A stretch of 64,000 bases of DNA from an uncultured Prevotella sp. Lineage in GTDB: Bacteria; Bacteroidota; Bacteroidia; Bacteroidales; Bacteroidaceae. Of this stretch, positions 25,743-34,425 are shown one piece after another (the first letter of the stretch is position 1; each line of letters starts with the position of its first letter). Under the pieces are notes generated by a model. That model worked only from the letters and a program-made list of their open reading frames with translations, was not told the DNA's origin and searched no databases. The position numbers and the translations under genes are program-made. Location of the stretch: the NCBI GenBank assembly GCA_900315695.1, contig ONAE01000010.1:1-64000 (forward strand), in the 5' to 3' direction.

Positions 25743-27215
25743 ATGAGAATAAGATTGTTGACAGCGATTGCATTCACAGCAATGGCGATATTATCTTGTA
25801 GTGAAGATACAAACAATATCGGAACCTCACTTACACAAACTACAGATGAACTTAAGATAAGTACGGGTATTTACCAGGCGACCTCGAATTCTATACTCGC
25901 AGATTCTGTTTATGCCCGTAACTTTGACTGTTATTTCGGAATGGTGAAAGATCCGGAGACAGACACTTACGTCAGAAACGAGTTTATGACGCAGTTTAAT
26001 GTGATCGAAGGTATGGCTATGCCCGATGAAGAGCAGATTATCAGTTTGATTGATGGAGAGGTCGTAGCAGACTCCTGCGAGATTTGGTTTTACTTTGATA
26101 AAGCCAATTGCTATGGTGACTCACTGACTCCGATGAAGATACGTCTGATGGAACTGGAAAGGCCGATGGATAGTGAGGCTATCTATTACAGCAACTATGA
26201 TCCAGAGCATGAGGGGTATATCAGATCGGAAGGCATCAAGAAAGATTTGGTATTTACATTGGCCAACCTCACCTATCCTGACAGTCTGCGTCGTACCTCC
26301 AATTACGGTGATATCGGTCGTGTTACCCTTAACGGCTCATATAAGGACAAGAATGGGAAAGAATACTCTAATTACGGGTCATATATCCTGAGGAACTACT
26401 ATGATCACCAAGAGTATTTCAAGAACTCGTATTCGTTTGTACACAATCTCTGCCCAGGTTTCTATTTCAAGCACCTAGACGGGCTTGGTGTGATGGCGAA
26501 GATGGCTCGTATCGAGTTGAGGATATACTTCAGATACAAACCTTATTCAGATGAAAATAAGACCCTTTATACAGTCCTGACGCTGGCGTCAACACCCGAG
26601 GTGTTGCAGACCGTGAAGGTAACAAACGAGAAGGCAGGACTTGAGAGACTTGTAAAAGACGAAAATTGTACCTATCTAAAATCGCCTTCAGGAATCTTCA
26701 CTGAGGTGACACTGCCTGTGGATGAGATTATGGAAGATCACAACGTTGACTATCTGCTCTCTGTTAACATGAGCTTCCAGCGTCTGAACAGCTTGGATCC
26801 GAACAACAAGTACAACTTTCCAGCCCCTTCCACTATTCTCTTGTTGCCGAAAGACAGTCTCACTTATTTCTTTGAACATGAGAAGAGTTACGACTACAAA
26901 CGTTCGTATGTGGCTACACTCTCGAAGAACAACTACACCTTCACCAACCTGGGCGATTTGATTTCAAGCATGTATTACGACAAGGAGCTTGGTGAGATTT
27001 ATGATCCGGAATGGAAAAAGAAGCATCCTGATTGGAACAAAGTGGTGCTAGTGCCCATCGTCACACCCACATTTACCACATCAACTGTTAACAACACCTC
27101 AGTAACTTCGACCTCGACTCCTATCAGTCATCAGATAGGACTGACGAGTACTCAGTTGGTAGGTGGTAAAAATTCACCGATAGAGATCAAGGTAATCTAC
27201 GCAGAGTTCTTCTAA
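25743..27215 (+). CDS. DUF4270 lipoprotein
   Basis: 490 residues. Lipoprotein signal: MRIRLLTAIAFTAMAILSCS, lipobox ILSC with Cys19. The mature part fits DUF4270, a Bacteroidetes family of large surface or periplasmic lipoproteins: early DSVYARNFDCYFGMVKDPET, middle MARIELRIYF, late YVATLSKNNYTFTNLGDLIS, and a beta-rich Ser/Thr/Asn C-terminus ending in EIKVIYAEFF. Function is unknown. Thirty nt after the starch-synthase-like gene and 11 nt before a small ORF, so the three are probably one transcript. Confidence 0.85.
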   Translation: MRIRLLTAIAFTAMAILSCSEDTNNIGTSLTQTTDELKISTGIYQATSNSILADSVYARNFDCYFGMVKDPETDTYVRNEFMTQFNVIEGMAMPDEEQIISLIDGEVVADSCEIWFYFDKANCYGDSLTPMKIRLMELERPMDSEAIYYSNYDPEHEGYIRSEGIKKDLVFTLANLTYPDSLRRTSNYGDIGRVTLNGSYKDKNGKEYSNYGSYILRNYYDHQEYFKNSYSFVHNLCPGFYFKHLDGLGVMAKMARIELRIYFRYKPYSDENKTLYTVLTLASTPEVLQTVKVTNEKAGLERLVKDENCTYLKSPSGIFTEVTLPVDEIMEDHNVDYLLSVNMSFQRLNSLDPNNKYNFPAPSTILLLPKDSLTYFFEHEKSYDYKRSYVATLSKNNYTFTNLGDLISSMYYDKELGEIYDPEWKKKHPDWNKVVLVPIVTPTFTTSTVNNTSVTSTSTPISHQIGLTSTQLVGGKNSPIEIKVIYAEFF

Positions 27216-27226
27216 AAAACACTGCT

Positions 27227-27355
27227 ATGGCTGACGGATATCTCGAAAAGCATCAGGAAACATATGAATCACGCAAGGAAGCGTGGCTCAGAAAAAAGAA
27301 GCACTTACCGAAATTAACTAAAAGAATAGAGCGCCCAGATGATGAGGCGCTCTAA
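27227..27355 (+). CDS. small conserved-looking basic protein, 42 residues
   Basis: ATG at 27227, 11 nt after the DUF4270 stop, opens 42 codons ending TAA. The product is highly charged: MADGYLEKHQETYESRKEAW, then LRKKKHLP and KLTKRIERPDDEAL. I recall similar short MAD-x-YLE proteins in Bacteroidetes, often left unannotated, but cannot check. Its last seven codons form the left and right arms of the terminator, so ORF and terminator evolved together. It is too short for most gene finders. Confidence 0.65.
   Translation: MADGYLEKHQETYESRKEAWLRKKKHLPKLTKRIERPDDEAL
27329..27352. terminator. bidirectional terminator between small ORF and uvrD
   Basis: GAGCGCC (27329-27335) and GGCGCTC (27346-27352) form a perfect 7-bp stem with a 10-nt loop. 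TAATCTTTTTTA follows on plus; TATTCTTTTAG follows on minus. It separates two converging genes and lies inside the small ORF. Confidence 0.7.
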
Positions 27356-27361
27356 TCTTTT

Positions 27362-29722
27362 TTATCCGATGACCTTGAACTTAGCAAATTTCAACAATAG
27401 CTGTTTGGTGCCTGCATTCTTAAACTCAACGGTTGCCTTTGTGTTCTCACCAGAACCCTCTATGCGAGTGACGGTACCAATGCCGAAACGCTGATGTTCG
27501 ATGCGTAACCCCTCGCGTAATTCACAGGGGTTCGGATCTGTCGCCATAGGTCGCGGAGCCACTGCCTGATACAGCCGTTTGAAGTTCGGCCCAAAAGGAT
27601 CGACAGGTTTCTCAGGCTGACGAGGTGCAACCTGTCTTGGTTTTGGATCTGCTTTAAACTGAGTAGCTACCGGACGTGGGTTCTGCATCCATTCAGGACC
27701 GTCACTGCGATAGTTTCGGCTTTGTCCGAAGGTTGGTTTCTCAAAGGAACCATCAGATTGGACATCCAATAACTCTGGATCGATATCTCGGATGAAACGT
27801 GAAGGCGTATCGTACTCCATCCGTCCATAGCGCCAACGATTCTGTGCACATGTCAGGATACAGTGCTTCTCGGCTCGGGTAATGGCAACATAAAGCAAAC
27901 GGCGTTCTTCCTCAAGTTCACGAATGGAGTTGGTACACATGGGACTTGGGAATATATTCTCCTCAAGGCCCACCACAAACACTGTTGGGAATTCCAGTCC
28001 TTTCGCAGAGTGGATCGTCATCAGTGTCACCTTATCATTGGAATCGCCATCATCACTATCAAGATCGGTGAGAAGAGCTACTTCCTGCAAGAAATCTGGT
28101 AAGTAAACCTGATCAGCCATATCTTCTTCTCGCCGAGACTCCACAAAATCCTGCATACCACTCAGGAACTCCTCAAGATTCTCCTGTCTGGAGATATCCT
28201 CTGGATTACGACCTGAATAGATATCCCTGCTAATGCCGGAGTTCATGATGATATCGTGACCTAAGGCATAGGCATCTTCTGTATTTATTCTTGTAATCCA
28301 ACTCTCAATCAGTTCTCGGAAGTTCTGTAGCTTAGTCATGGTACCCTTGCTGACATCCATCGGGAACAAGACTGGTTCTTTAATTACCTGCCAGAGACTA
28401 ACGCCATAGGTCTGGGCTGTCTGGACGATTTTTCCCACGGTGGTATCACCGATACCTCTGGATGGGTAGTTCACGATACGCTTAAAGGCCTCCTCATCGT
28501 CAGGATTGGCAATGAGACGGAAATAGGCTATTACATCCTTGATCTCCTTACGCTGATAAAAACTCAGTCCGCCATAGATACGATATGGGATATTCTCCTT
28601 GCGCATCTGTTCCTCAAAAGAACGACTCTGGGAGTTGGTTCGATAAAGAATAGCGAAATCACTCCAAGAACAATGATCCTGATGACGGATACGTTTGATA
28701 TTCTGTGTTACGATCATCGATTCCTCTTTATCAGAATAGGCTGGTTTCAACTGCAAACGCTCACCATGTTCGTTTCTTGAGAACACATTCTTAGGGATCT
28801 GCCTCTCATTTCTTCGAATCAAAGAATTGGCAGCCTGGACAATCAACTGTGTGGAACGATAATTCTGTTCCAGTTTGAAGAGCTTGGCATTCTGATATTG
28901 CGACTGGAAATTAAGGATGTTGTCAATATTAGCCCCACGGAAGGAATAGATACTCTGAGCATCATCACCTACTACACACACTTTCTGGCGTTCTTTCGTA
29001 AGTTGATAGACAATGGACTGTTGTGCATAGTTCGTATCCTGATATTCATCTACCAGTACGAACTGGAATTTCTCAACATATTTCTGACGGACATCTTCGT
29101 GGTTCTGAAACAACAGCCAAGTCTGTACCAGCAGATCGTCGAAGTCCATCGCATTAGCCTGACGGCATCTCTCCGCGTACCTTATATATATATTAGCCAC
29201 CTGAGGACGTTTTTGCTGATTATCGTCTTTCGCCCAAGCACTCTGTGCATACTGCTGGGGTAGCAAGAGATGGTTCTTGGCCATAGAAATGCGATCTGCC
29301 ACAGATGAAGGCTTATATACCTTATCATCGAGTGACAGTTCCTTGATAATAGCTTTCACCAACGAACGGGCATCCGTCTGATCATAGATGGTGAAGTTTG
29401 AAGAATATCCAATCTTTTCGGCCTCTGCCCGCAGAATACGGGCAAAGACGCTATGGAATGTACCCATCTGGAGATAGCGAGCGTGCTCATCACCCACTAA
29501 TCTGCCAATACGTTCCTTCATCTCGCGTGCAGCCTTGTTGGTAAATGTCAGGGCCAGTATCTGCCACGGTTTCATACCCTGTTCCAACAGCCAGGCAATC
29601 TTATAAGTTAAAACACGCGTTTTTCCTGAGCCTGCACCAGCAATGACAAGGCTGGCCCCATCACAGTAGAGCACCGCATCACGCTGACTATCATTCAGTT
29701 GCTGAAGTATTTCGTCGTTCAT
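27362..29722 (-). CDS. uvrD: UvrD/PcrA-type DNA helicase
   Basis: Superfamily 1A 3'-5' helicase of nucleotide excision and mismatch repair. 786 residues. Seen: Q motif LNDSQRDAV, Walker A AGAGSGKTRVL, motif II DEYQDTNYAQ, motif III GDDAQSIYSFRGA, motif IV LEQNYRST, motif V LMTIHSAKGLEFPTVFV, motif VI LLYVAITRAEK, and the C-terminal tail with a Tudor-like segment (EGLRIEHQRFGIGTVTRIEG) seen in PcrA/UvrD, which binds RNA polymerase. Single gene with its own promoter; convergent with the DUF4270 unit. Confidence 0.96.
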   Translation of the reverse strand: MNDEILQQLNDSQRDAVLYCDGASLVIAGAGSGKTRVLTYKIAWLLEQGMKPWQILALTFTNKAAREMKERIGRLVGDEHARYLQMGTFHSVFARILRAEAEKIGYSSNFTIYDQTDARSLVKAIIKELSLDDKVYKPSSVADRISMAKNHLLLPQQYAQSAWAKDDNQQKRPQVANIYIRYAERCRQANAMDFDDLLVQTWLLFQNHEDVRQKYVEKFQFVLVDEYQDTNYAQQSIVYQLTKERQKVCVVGDDAQSIYSFRGANIDNILNFQSQYQNAKLFKLEQNYRSTQLIVQAANSLIRRNERQIPKNVFSRNEHGERLQLKPAYSDKEESMIVTQNIKRIRHQDHCSWSDFAILYRTNSQSRSFEEQMRKENIPYRIYGGLSFYQRKEIKDVIAYFRLIANPDDEEAFKRIVNYPSRGIGDTTVGKIVQTAQTYGVSLWQVIKEPVLFPMDVSKGTMTKLQNFRELIESWITRINTEDAYALGHDIIMNSGISRDIYSGRNPEDISRQENLEEFLSGMQDFVESRREEDMADQVYLPDFLQEVALLTDLDSDDGDSNDKVTLMTIHSAKGLEFPTVFVVGLEENIFPSPMCTNSIRELEEERRLLYVAITRAEKHCILTCAQNRWRYGRMEYDTPSRFIRDIDPELLDVQSDGSFEKPTFGQSRNYRSDGPEWMQNPRPVATQFKADPKPRQVAPRQPEKPVDPFGPNFKRLYQAVAPRPMATDPNPCELREGLRIEHQRFGIGTVTRIEGSGENTKATVEFKNAGTKQLLLKFAKFKVIG

Positions 29723-29750
29723 TGTTTGTTGTATCGGATTAAACCAAGTG

Positions 29751-29780
29751 CAAAGTTACGAAAAAAAACAGGAATACCAA
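29751..29780 (-). promoter_or_regulatory. uvrD: uvrD promoter
   Basis: Minus strand TTG (29778-29780), 19-nt spacer, TAACTTTG (29751-29758). Confidence 0.6.
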
Positions 29781-29790
29781 ATATTTTTCG

Positions 29791-29798
29791 TACCTTTG
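29791..29798 (+). promoter_or_regulatory. EFR1 gene -7 box
   Basis: TACCTTTG 24 nt before ATG 29823. It excludes the longer open frame starting at 29748. No TTG at the right distance. Confidence 0.5.
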
Positions 29799-29822
29799 CA
29801 TTCTCAAGCAAGATATTTAGAT

Positions 29823-30608
29823 ATGATACTTTATTTCTCCGGAACAGGTAACACGCGTTGGGTGGCCCGACAAATTGCGGAAGCCATTGATGAAGAATTG
29901 CTATTTATACCAGACCTTATCAGGGATGGAAGATACCAACTTGTACTGAAAGCAAACGAACGTTTGGGCTTTTGCTTCCCTACTCACGGTTGGCAGCCTC
30001 CTAGAATTGTCAGGGAATTCATCAGGAAGATGACAATCACAGGTATTGAAGAATCCTGCTTCTGCTGGGCACTGACAACCTGCGGCGACAATATCGGAGA
30101 GACCATGACGATTCTCAATAAGGAACTTGGTGAGAAGGGTCTGAAAGCAGAAACACTCTTTTCGGTCATCATGCCAGAATCGTATGTATGTCTGCCATTT
30201 ATGTACACTGACTCAGAAGAGAAGGAACAAAGCAAGATAGCACAGGCCAAACGACAAATCGTACAGATTATCGACACCATCAAGGAATGCCGTCGAGGTG
30301 TTGTAGAACTGGAGAAAGGTTCCACTCCCCGACTCTACTCTTATGTAATTGGTGCTTATTTCAATAAGAAGATGGTAACAGACCGTAAATTCACTGTAGA
30401 TGCAGATGTATGTATCAAATGTGGCAAATGTGTTAAGGTCTGCCCTGTGGATAATATAGAAGGTACACCCCCCGTATGGATCCATATCGGAAAGTGTACC
30501 TCATGCCTGGCCTGCTATCATTACTGTCCTGTGCACGCCATCAATTTTGGAAAGATAACGCGCAAGCGCGATCAATATTATTTTAATAGACGCGAGGACC
30601 GAAAATAG
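29823..30608 (+). CDS. EFR1 family flavodoxin-ferredoxin protein
   Basis: Cytosolic electron-transfer protein: an N-terminal flavodoxin-like FMN domain (YFSGTGNTRWVARQIAEAI at 4-22, FPTHGWQPP, TTCGDNIGE) fused to two C-terminal [4Fe-4S] motifs (CIKCGKCVKVCPV and CTSCLACYHYCPV). 261 residues from ATG 29823. The family (EFR1, ferredoxin with flavodoxin) is widespread in anaerobes and partners are unknown. Its last 26 nt overlap, tail to tail, the 3' end of yggS on the other strand. Confidence 0.92.
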   Translation: MILYFSGTGNTRWVARQIAEAIDEELLFIPDLIRDGRYQLVLKANERLGFCFPTHGWQPPRIVREFIRKMTITGIEESCFCWALTTCGDNIGETMTILNKELGEKGLKAETLFSVIMPESYVCLPFMYTDSEEKEQSKIAQAKRQIVQIIDTIKECRRGVVELEKGSTPRLYSYVIGAYFNKKMVTDRKFTVDADVCIKCGKCVKVCPVDNIEGTPPVWIHIGKCTSCLACYHYCPVHAINFGKITRKRDQYYFNRREDRK

Positions 30609-31257
30609 ATGTACCAATACGCACCATCGTTGAACGGGTCTCTACAGCAATGGGATAGTCGTCGCTCATGCCCCAGGAACGTTCGCAGAAGGCTTCATCG
30701 TTGGCAAAATATTTCGCTTTTACCTCGTCGAAGAAATCAGCGGCTGTCTGCATCTCACGACGAATCTGATCCTGATCATCCACATTGGATGCCATCATCA
30801 TCAGACCACAGATACGGACATGTGACATTTCCCGCCATTCGCCTGCTTCGAGCAGCTCACGACATGCATCCAAAGAAAGACCGTATTTTGTAGCCTCCTC
30901 AGCAATATGAAGTTCTAACAGTATGTTAATAACTCGTCCGCACTTCTCAGACTGGCGATTAATCTCTTTCATGAGCTTTAGAGAGTCAACAGCCTCAATC
31001 ATAGACACATAAGGGGCGATATATTTAACTTTGTTCGTCTGTAAATGACCGATGAAATGCCATTCGATATCTTTTGGCAACTGTTCGTGTTTCTGGCGCA
31101 GTTCCTGTTCGTGGCTTTCACCAAACACGCGCTGTCCCTCCTCATAAGCAGCCTCGATATATGCGTTTGGGTGATACTTACTAATTGCTACAAGGCGTAC
31201 ACCCTGTGGTAATGTATCGAGTATCTGATGCAAATGACCTTTTACGTCGTAATCCAT
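30583..31257 (-). CDS. yggS: PLP homeostasis protein YggS (PLPBP)
   Basis: Small single-domain TIM-barrel PLP carrier of the YBL036C/PROSC family, implicated in vitamin B6 homeostasis, not catalysis. 224 residues. Seen: PLP lysine K27 in VAISKYHP, FGESHEQEL, WHFIGHLQTNKVK, SMIEAVDSLKL, and the phosphate-binding C-terminus (SWGMSDDYPIAVE, VRIGTSIFGPR). It ends 26 nt inside the EFR1 gene. Two nt after the DUF4494 gene, so it is the last gene of the pseudokinase-DUF4494-yggS unit. Confidence 0.95.
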   Translation of the reverse strand: MDYDVKGHLHQILDTLPQGVRLVAISKYHPNAYIEAAYEEGQRVFGESHEQELRQKHEQLPKDIEWHFIGHLQTNKVKYIAPYVSMIEAVDSLKLMKEINRQSEKCGRVINILLELHIAEEATKYGLSLDACRELLEAGEWREMSHVRICGLMMMASNVDDQDQIRREMQTAADFFDEVKAKYFANDEAFCERSWGMSDDYPIAVETRSTMVRIGTSIFGPRVY

Positions 31258-31259
31258 CG

Positions 31260-31742
31260 TTATTGTTCGAATTCAGGTTTGTCGTCTTTTTTGTTTTCTT
31301 TCTGGTACTCGAAGACATCCATTAGAGTTGTCTCTGCTACAGAGGCAATCACGTAGTCAATCATTGTACCCCCCATCACCTCTTCGATATTCTTTACAGC
31401 CCCATTGAAAGAACCTGCCTGAGCCAGATAAGTCACCGTAGAACGTTTTTCCTTTTCCGTCTTCTCGTCGATAGTTATAAACTGAAGCTTAGCCTTATAC
31501 CATTTATCAGCCATCTCATCGTCAGAGAAGAAAATCTCCTTATAGGCTGCCTTTTTGATATCAGTCACGTCGAACTCACCACTGATATAGGAAGACATCT
31601 CCTCGATGATACGTTCCTCAGCCTCACTAAAGCTAAGGGCATCTACCACATACGATTCTGTAACTTTCTTCTGCAAGCCATCTTCCATCACTTTCTCGTA
31701 ACGGATTTTGCATTCAAACCAATTTGCTGTTCTACTTCTCAT
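31260..31742 (-). CDS. DUF4494 protein
   Basis: 160 residues, soluble, matching DUF4494, a Bacteroidetes family of unknown function: WFECKIRYEKVMEDG near the start, ESYVVDALSFSEAEERII, then two alpha-beta units (FITIDEKTEKEKRST, YLAQAGSFNGAVKNIEEVM) and an acidic Lys-rich tail. No signal peptide. It lies between the pseudokinase gene (6 nt) and yggS (2 nt), an arrangement that implies co-expression. Confidence 0.85.
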   Translation of the reverse strand: MRSRTANWFECKIRYEKVMEDGLQKKVTESYVVDALSFSEAEERIIEEMSSYISGEFDVTDIKKAAYKEIFFSDDEMADKWYKAKLQFITIDEKTEKEKRSTVTYLAQAGSFNGAVKNIEEVMGGTMIDYVIASVAETTLMDVFEYQKENKKDDKPEFEQ

Positions 31743-31748
31743 TATTCC

Positions 31749-33032
31749 TTATTTTTTTTGTTTTTTTATGCCATAATAGTCTTTATCCATTTCAGCCTTC
31801 TTCTTCTCTGTCAGCTGTTCAATGATCTTATCTGCAATTGCCTCGGCACGATCTGCACTGATTGCCGTTGATTTCATCAGTTCATCTTTCTTAAACACAA
31901 GTTCATTTGTCATCTTCTGCGCGTTGATCGTGAAATCCTTTTCCGAGCTATTCATCTGGTCTTTATTGTAGACCTTTGAGATAATAGACTCTGCAGCCTT
32001 AGTGAACTGTTTGCGGAAAATCTCTTCTGCCTTTGCCTTATATTCACGCATTTTACCTTCACTCACACCGATAGAGTCTTTCAAATGCTGCTGTTGTTGT
32101 ACAACCTGGGCAATCGTGGCAGAATCTGCATCTGCACCGATACCCAATAAAGCATCCATATCCTCCTCAATCATCTCGTCTGGCACAGGCTCATCTACAG
32201 GTTTGACATACTCCATATTCTCCGGACTTGGTAACATATAGAAGAATAGACCGACAATCGTCAAAGCGATAGCAAGAGCTGCTGCGGCAAGAATTCCTGT
32301 ACGCTTCAGAGTACGAGCTTTGTTGATGGCAGCCTCAAGATCCTCAACGGAAACAAAACGTTTGTCAGGATCGGCATCGGTTGCCTTTGCTACGATAGGC
32401 TTCAACTCGAAAGGCATGCCTGCAGAATGATACAGATAAGAAATCAGTTTTCCCAATGAATAGACATCAGTACGACTATCTATTTCACCTCTGTCGAACA
32501 CTTCTGGAGCTATATAATCCTCTACTCCCTCATAAAGCAAATCAACATCCACTTTCTTATAGAAAGAACCATGACAAAGCAGACGTACAGAATTGTCATT
32601 TTTGCGCATCAGGATGTTTGAGGGGGCATAACATACATGATAAATGCCACGTTCGTTCAGGAGACTGGTGATATCAAACAAACTCTTTAATGTGCTGTCC
32701 ATAAACTCGTTTCTGGCAACGATGGCAGGATTATCATTCAAGAGCTGTTCCAGCGTCTGGTAGTTTCCAACTTCAACAGCGATGGCAAAGACACCATCAT
32801 CCTCATCGTTGGTTGAGAAATGCAACTGAGTCTTATGATCAATGGAAGCTACAGCCTCACATTCGGCCTTAACACAATGACCGAAGAAGATGTCCTCCGT
32901 CAGCTCATCATGAAACTGAACGAAATTTGAATACTTTCCACCTGTCAGCCGCTTATAAAAGTAGCCGTAAGGCATGCGAATCTTTGAAGTCTTTTTGACT
33001 TCGCGCTGCTCAAGCATTTCTTCGAAATTCAT
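31749..33032 (-). CDS. membrane-anchored protein-kinase-like protein, probable pseudokinase
   Basis: 427 residues: a kinase-like domain (about 20-240), one membrane helix (246-267) and an acidic, coiled-coil periplasmic or exposed part. Structural kinase motifs remain: APE (175-177) and DVYSLG (189-194). Catalytic ones do not: the HRD position is HVC (132-134, in YHVCYAPSNILM), and the DFG position reads CHG (153-155). No clear VAIK lysine or glycine loop. By these losses it should bind or scaffold, not phosphorylate. Heads the unit with DUF4494 and yggS, from its own promoter. The domain call is by motif spacing only. Confidence 0.75.
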   Translation of the reverse strand: MNFEEMLEQREVKKTSKIRMPYGYFYKRLTGGKYSNFVQFHDELTEDIFFGHCVKAECEAVASIDHKTQLHFSTNDEDDGVFAIAVEVGNYQTLEQLLNDNPAIVARNEFMDSTLKSLFDITSLLNERGIYHVCYAPSNILMRKNDNSVRLLCHGSFYKKVDVDLLYEGVEDYIAPEVFDRGEIDSRTDVYSLGKLISYLYHSAGMPFELKPIVAKATDADPDKRFVSVEDLEAAINKARTLKRTGILAAAALAIALTIVGLFFYMLPSPENMEYVKPVDEPVPDEMIEEDMDALLGIGADADSATIAQVVQQQQHLKDSIGVSEGKMREYKAKAEEIFRKQFTKAAESIISKVYNKDQMNSSEKDFTINAQKMTNELVFKKDELMKSTAISADRAEAIADKIIEQLTEKKKAEMDKDYYGIKKQKK

Positions 33033-33066
33033 CTTTCAAACGTTGTTTTTAATTGATTTTGACGGG

Positions 33067-33097
33067 CAAAAGTACATATAAATTCCGAGAAACGCAA
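33067..33097 (-). promoter_or_regulatory. promoter of pseudokinase-DUF4494-yggS unit
   Basis: Minus strand TTG (33095-33097), 20-nt spacer, TACTTTTG (33067-33074). Confidence 0.6.
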
Positions 33098-33138
33098 ATT
33101 TTTGGGCAGAGAATGCATAGTTTTACGATATTTTGTGT

Positions 33139-33146
33139 TACCTTTG
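33139..33146 (+). promoter_or_regulatory. aminotransferase gene -7 box
   Basis: TACCTTTG, 67 nt before the ATG at 33214. No clear TTG element. Confidence 0.45.
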
Positions 33147-33213
33147 CACCGGTTTTCACTAAAATAATAAGGTGAGAAGCCAAGATAAGTTATTAAGTAA
33201 AAAATAAAAGAAG

Positions 33214-34416
33214 ATGCCAGAAATATCTGTCCGCGGCCTAGAAATGCCCGAGTCACCAATCCGAAAACTCGCACCTTTGGCTGCTGCCGCTAAGAAAAGA
33301 GGAACCAAGGTATATCACCTGAATATCGGTCAGCCCGACCTGCCCACTCCCAAGGTGGGAATTGATGCTTTGAAACAGATAGACCGTGATATTCTGGAGT
33401 ATTCTCCATCTCAGGGATATCTCAGCTATCGGGAGAAACTTGTCAATTATTACGCTAAATATAATATCAATGTCACGGCCGACGACATCATCATCACCTC
33501 AGGCGGAAGTGAAGCTGTGCTTTTTGCATTCCTTTCCTGTCTGAACCCTGGTGACGAGATTATCGTACCGGAACCTGCCTATGCCAACTACATGGCTTTT
33601 GCCATCTCTGCCGGTGCCAAAATCCGTACCATCGCCACAACCATCGACGAAGGTTTCTCATTGCCTAAAGTAGAGAAATTTGAGGAACTGATTAATGAGC
33701 GTACACGTGCTATCATGATCTGTAACCCCAACAATCCGACAGGTTACCTTTATACCCGACGTGAGATGAACCAGATCCGTGACTTGGTGAAGAAATACGA
33801 TTTGTATCTCTTTTCCGATGAAGTCTATCGCGAATATATCTATACTGGCTCACCTTATATTTCTGCATGTCACCTTGAAGGTATCGAGCAAAATGTGATT
33901 CTGATCGACTCTGTATCAAAGCGCTACTCGGAGTGCGGCATCCGTATCGGAGCCTTGATCACAAAGAATATTGAAGTCAGAAAGGCAGTCATGAAGTTCT
34001 GTCAGGCACGTCTCTCTCCCCCACTGATCGGTCAAATTGTGGCAGAGGCATCACTCGATGCGCCTGAGGAATATTACAGAGATGTGTATGATGAATATGT
34101 AGAACGTCGTAAGTGTCTGATCGATGGTCTGAATCGTATTCCTGGTGTCTATTCACCCATACCAATGGGTGCATTCTACACTGTAGCAAAACTGCCTGTT
34201 GACGATGCGGAGAAATTCTGCCGTTGGTGCTTGTCAGAGTTTGAATACGAAGGTGAGACTGTTATGATGGCACCTGCCGCAGGTTTCTATACCACGCCGG
34301 GGGCCGGTATCAATCAGGTGCGTATTGCCTACGTCTTGAAAAAGGAAGATCTTGAACGTGCACTCGTTGTATTAAAGAAAGCCTTAGAGGCATATCCTGG
34401 TCGAGTGGATGAATAG
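33214..34416 (+). CDS. class I PLP aminotransferase (aspartate aminotransferase-like)
   Basis: 400 residues, fold-type I aminotransferase. Seen: N-terminal substrate loop IGQPDLPTP, cofactor-binding SGGSEAVLFAF, NPNNPTG (PLP/substrate Asn), SDEVYREY with the PLP-pyridine Asp, and the Schiff-base lysine K236 in DSVSKRYSECGIRIG; C-terminal Arg for the carboxylate in NQVRIAYV. Aspartate or aromatic substrates are both possible; family assignment is firm. The permease gene follows after 9 nt. Confidence 0.93.
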   Translation: MPEISVRGLEMPESPIRKLAPLAAAAKKRGTKVYHLNIGQPDLPTPKVGIDALKQIDRDILEYSPSQGYLSYREKLVNYYAKYNINVTADDIIITSGGSEAVLFAFLSCLNPGDEIIVPEPAYANYMAFAISAGAKIRTIATTIDEGFSLPKVEKFEELINERTRAIMICNPNNPTGYLYTRREMNQIRDLVKKYDLYLFSDEVYREYIYTGSPYISACHLEGIEQNVILIDSVSKRYSECGIRIGALITKNIEVRKAVMKFCQARLSPPLIGQIVAEASLDAPEEYYRDVYDEYVERRKCLIDGLNRIPGVYSPIPMGAFYTVAKLPVDDAEKFCRWCLSEFEYEGETVMMAPAAGFYTTPGAGINQVRIAYVLKKEDLERALVVLKKALEAYPGRVDE

Positions 34417-34425
34417 TATTCTTTG

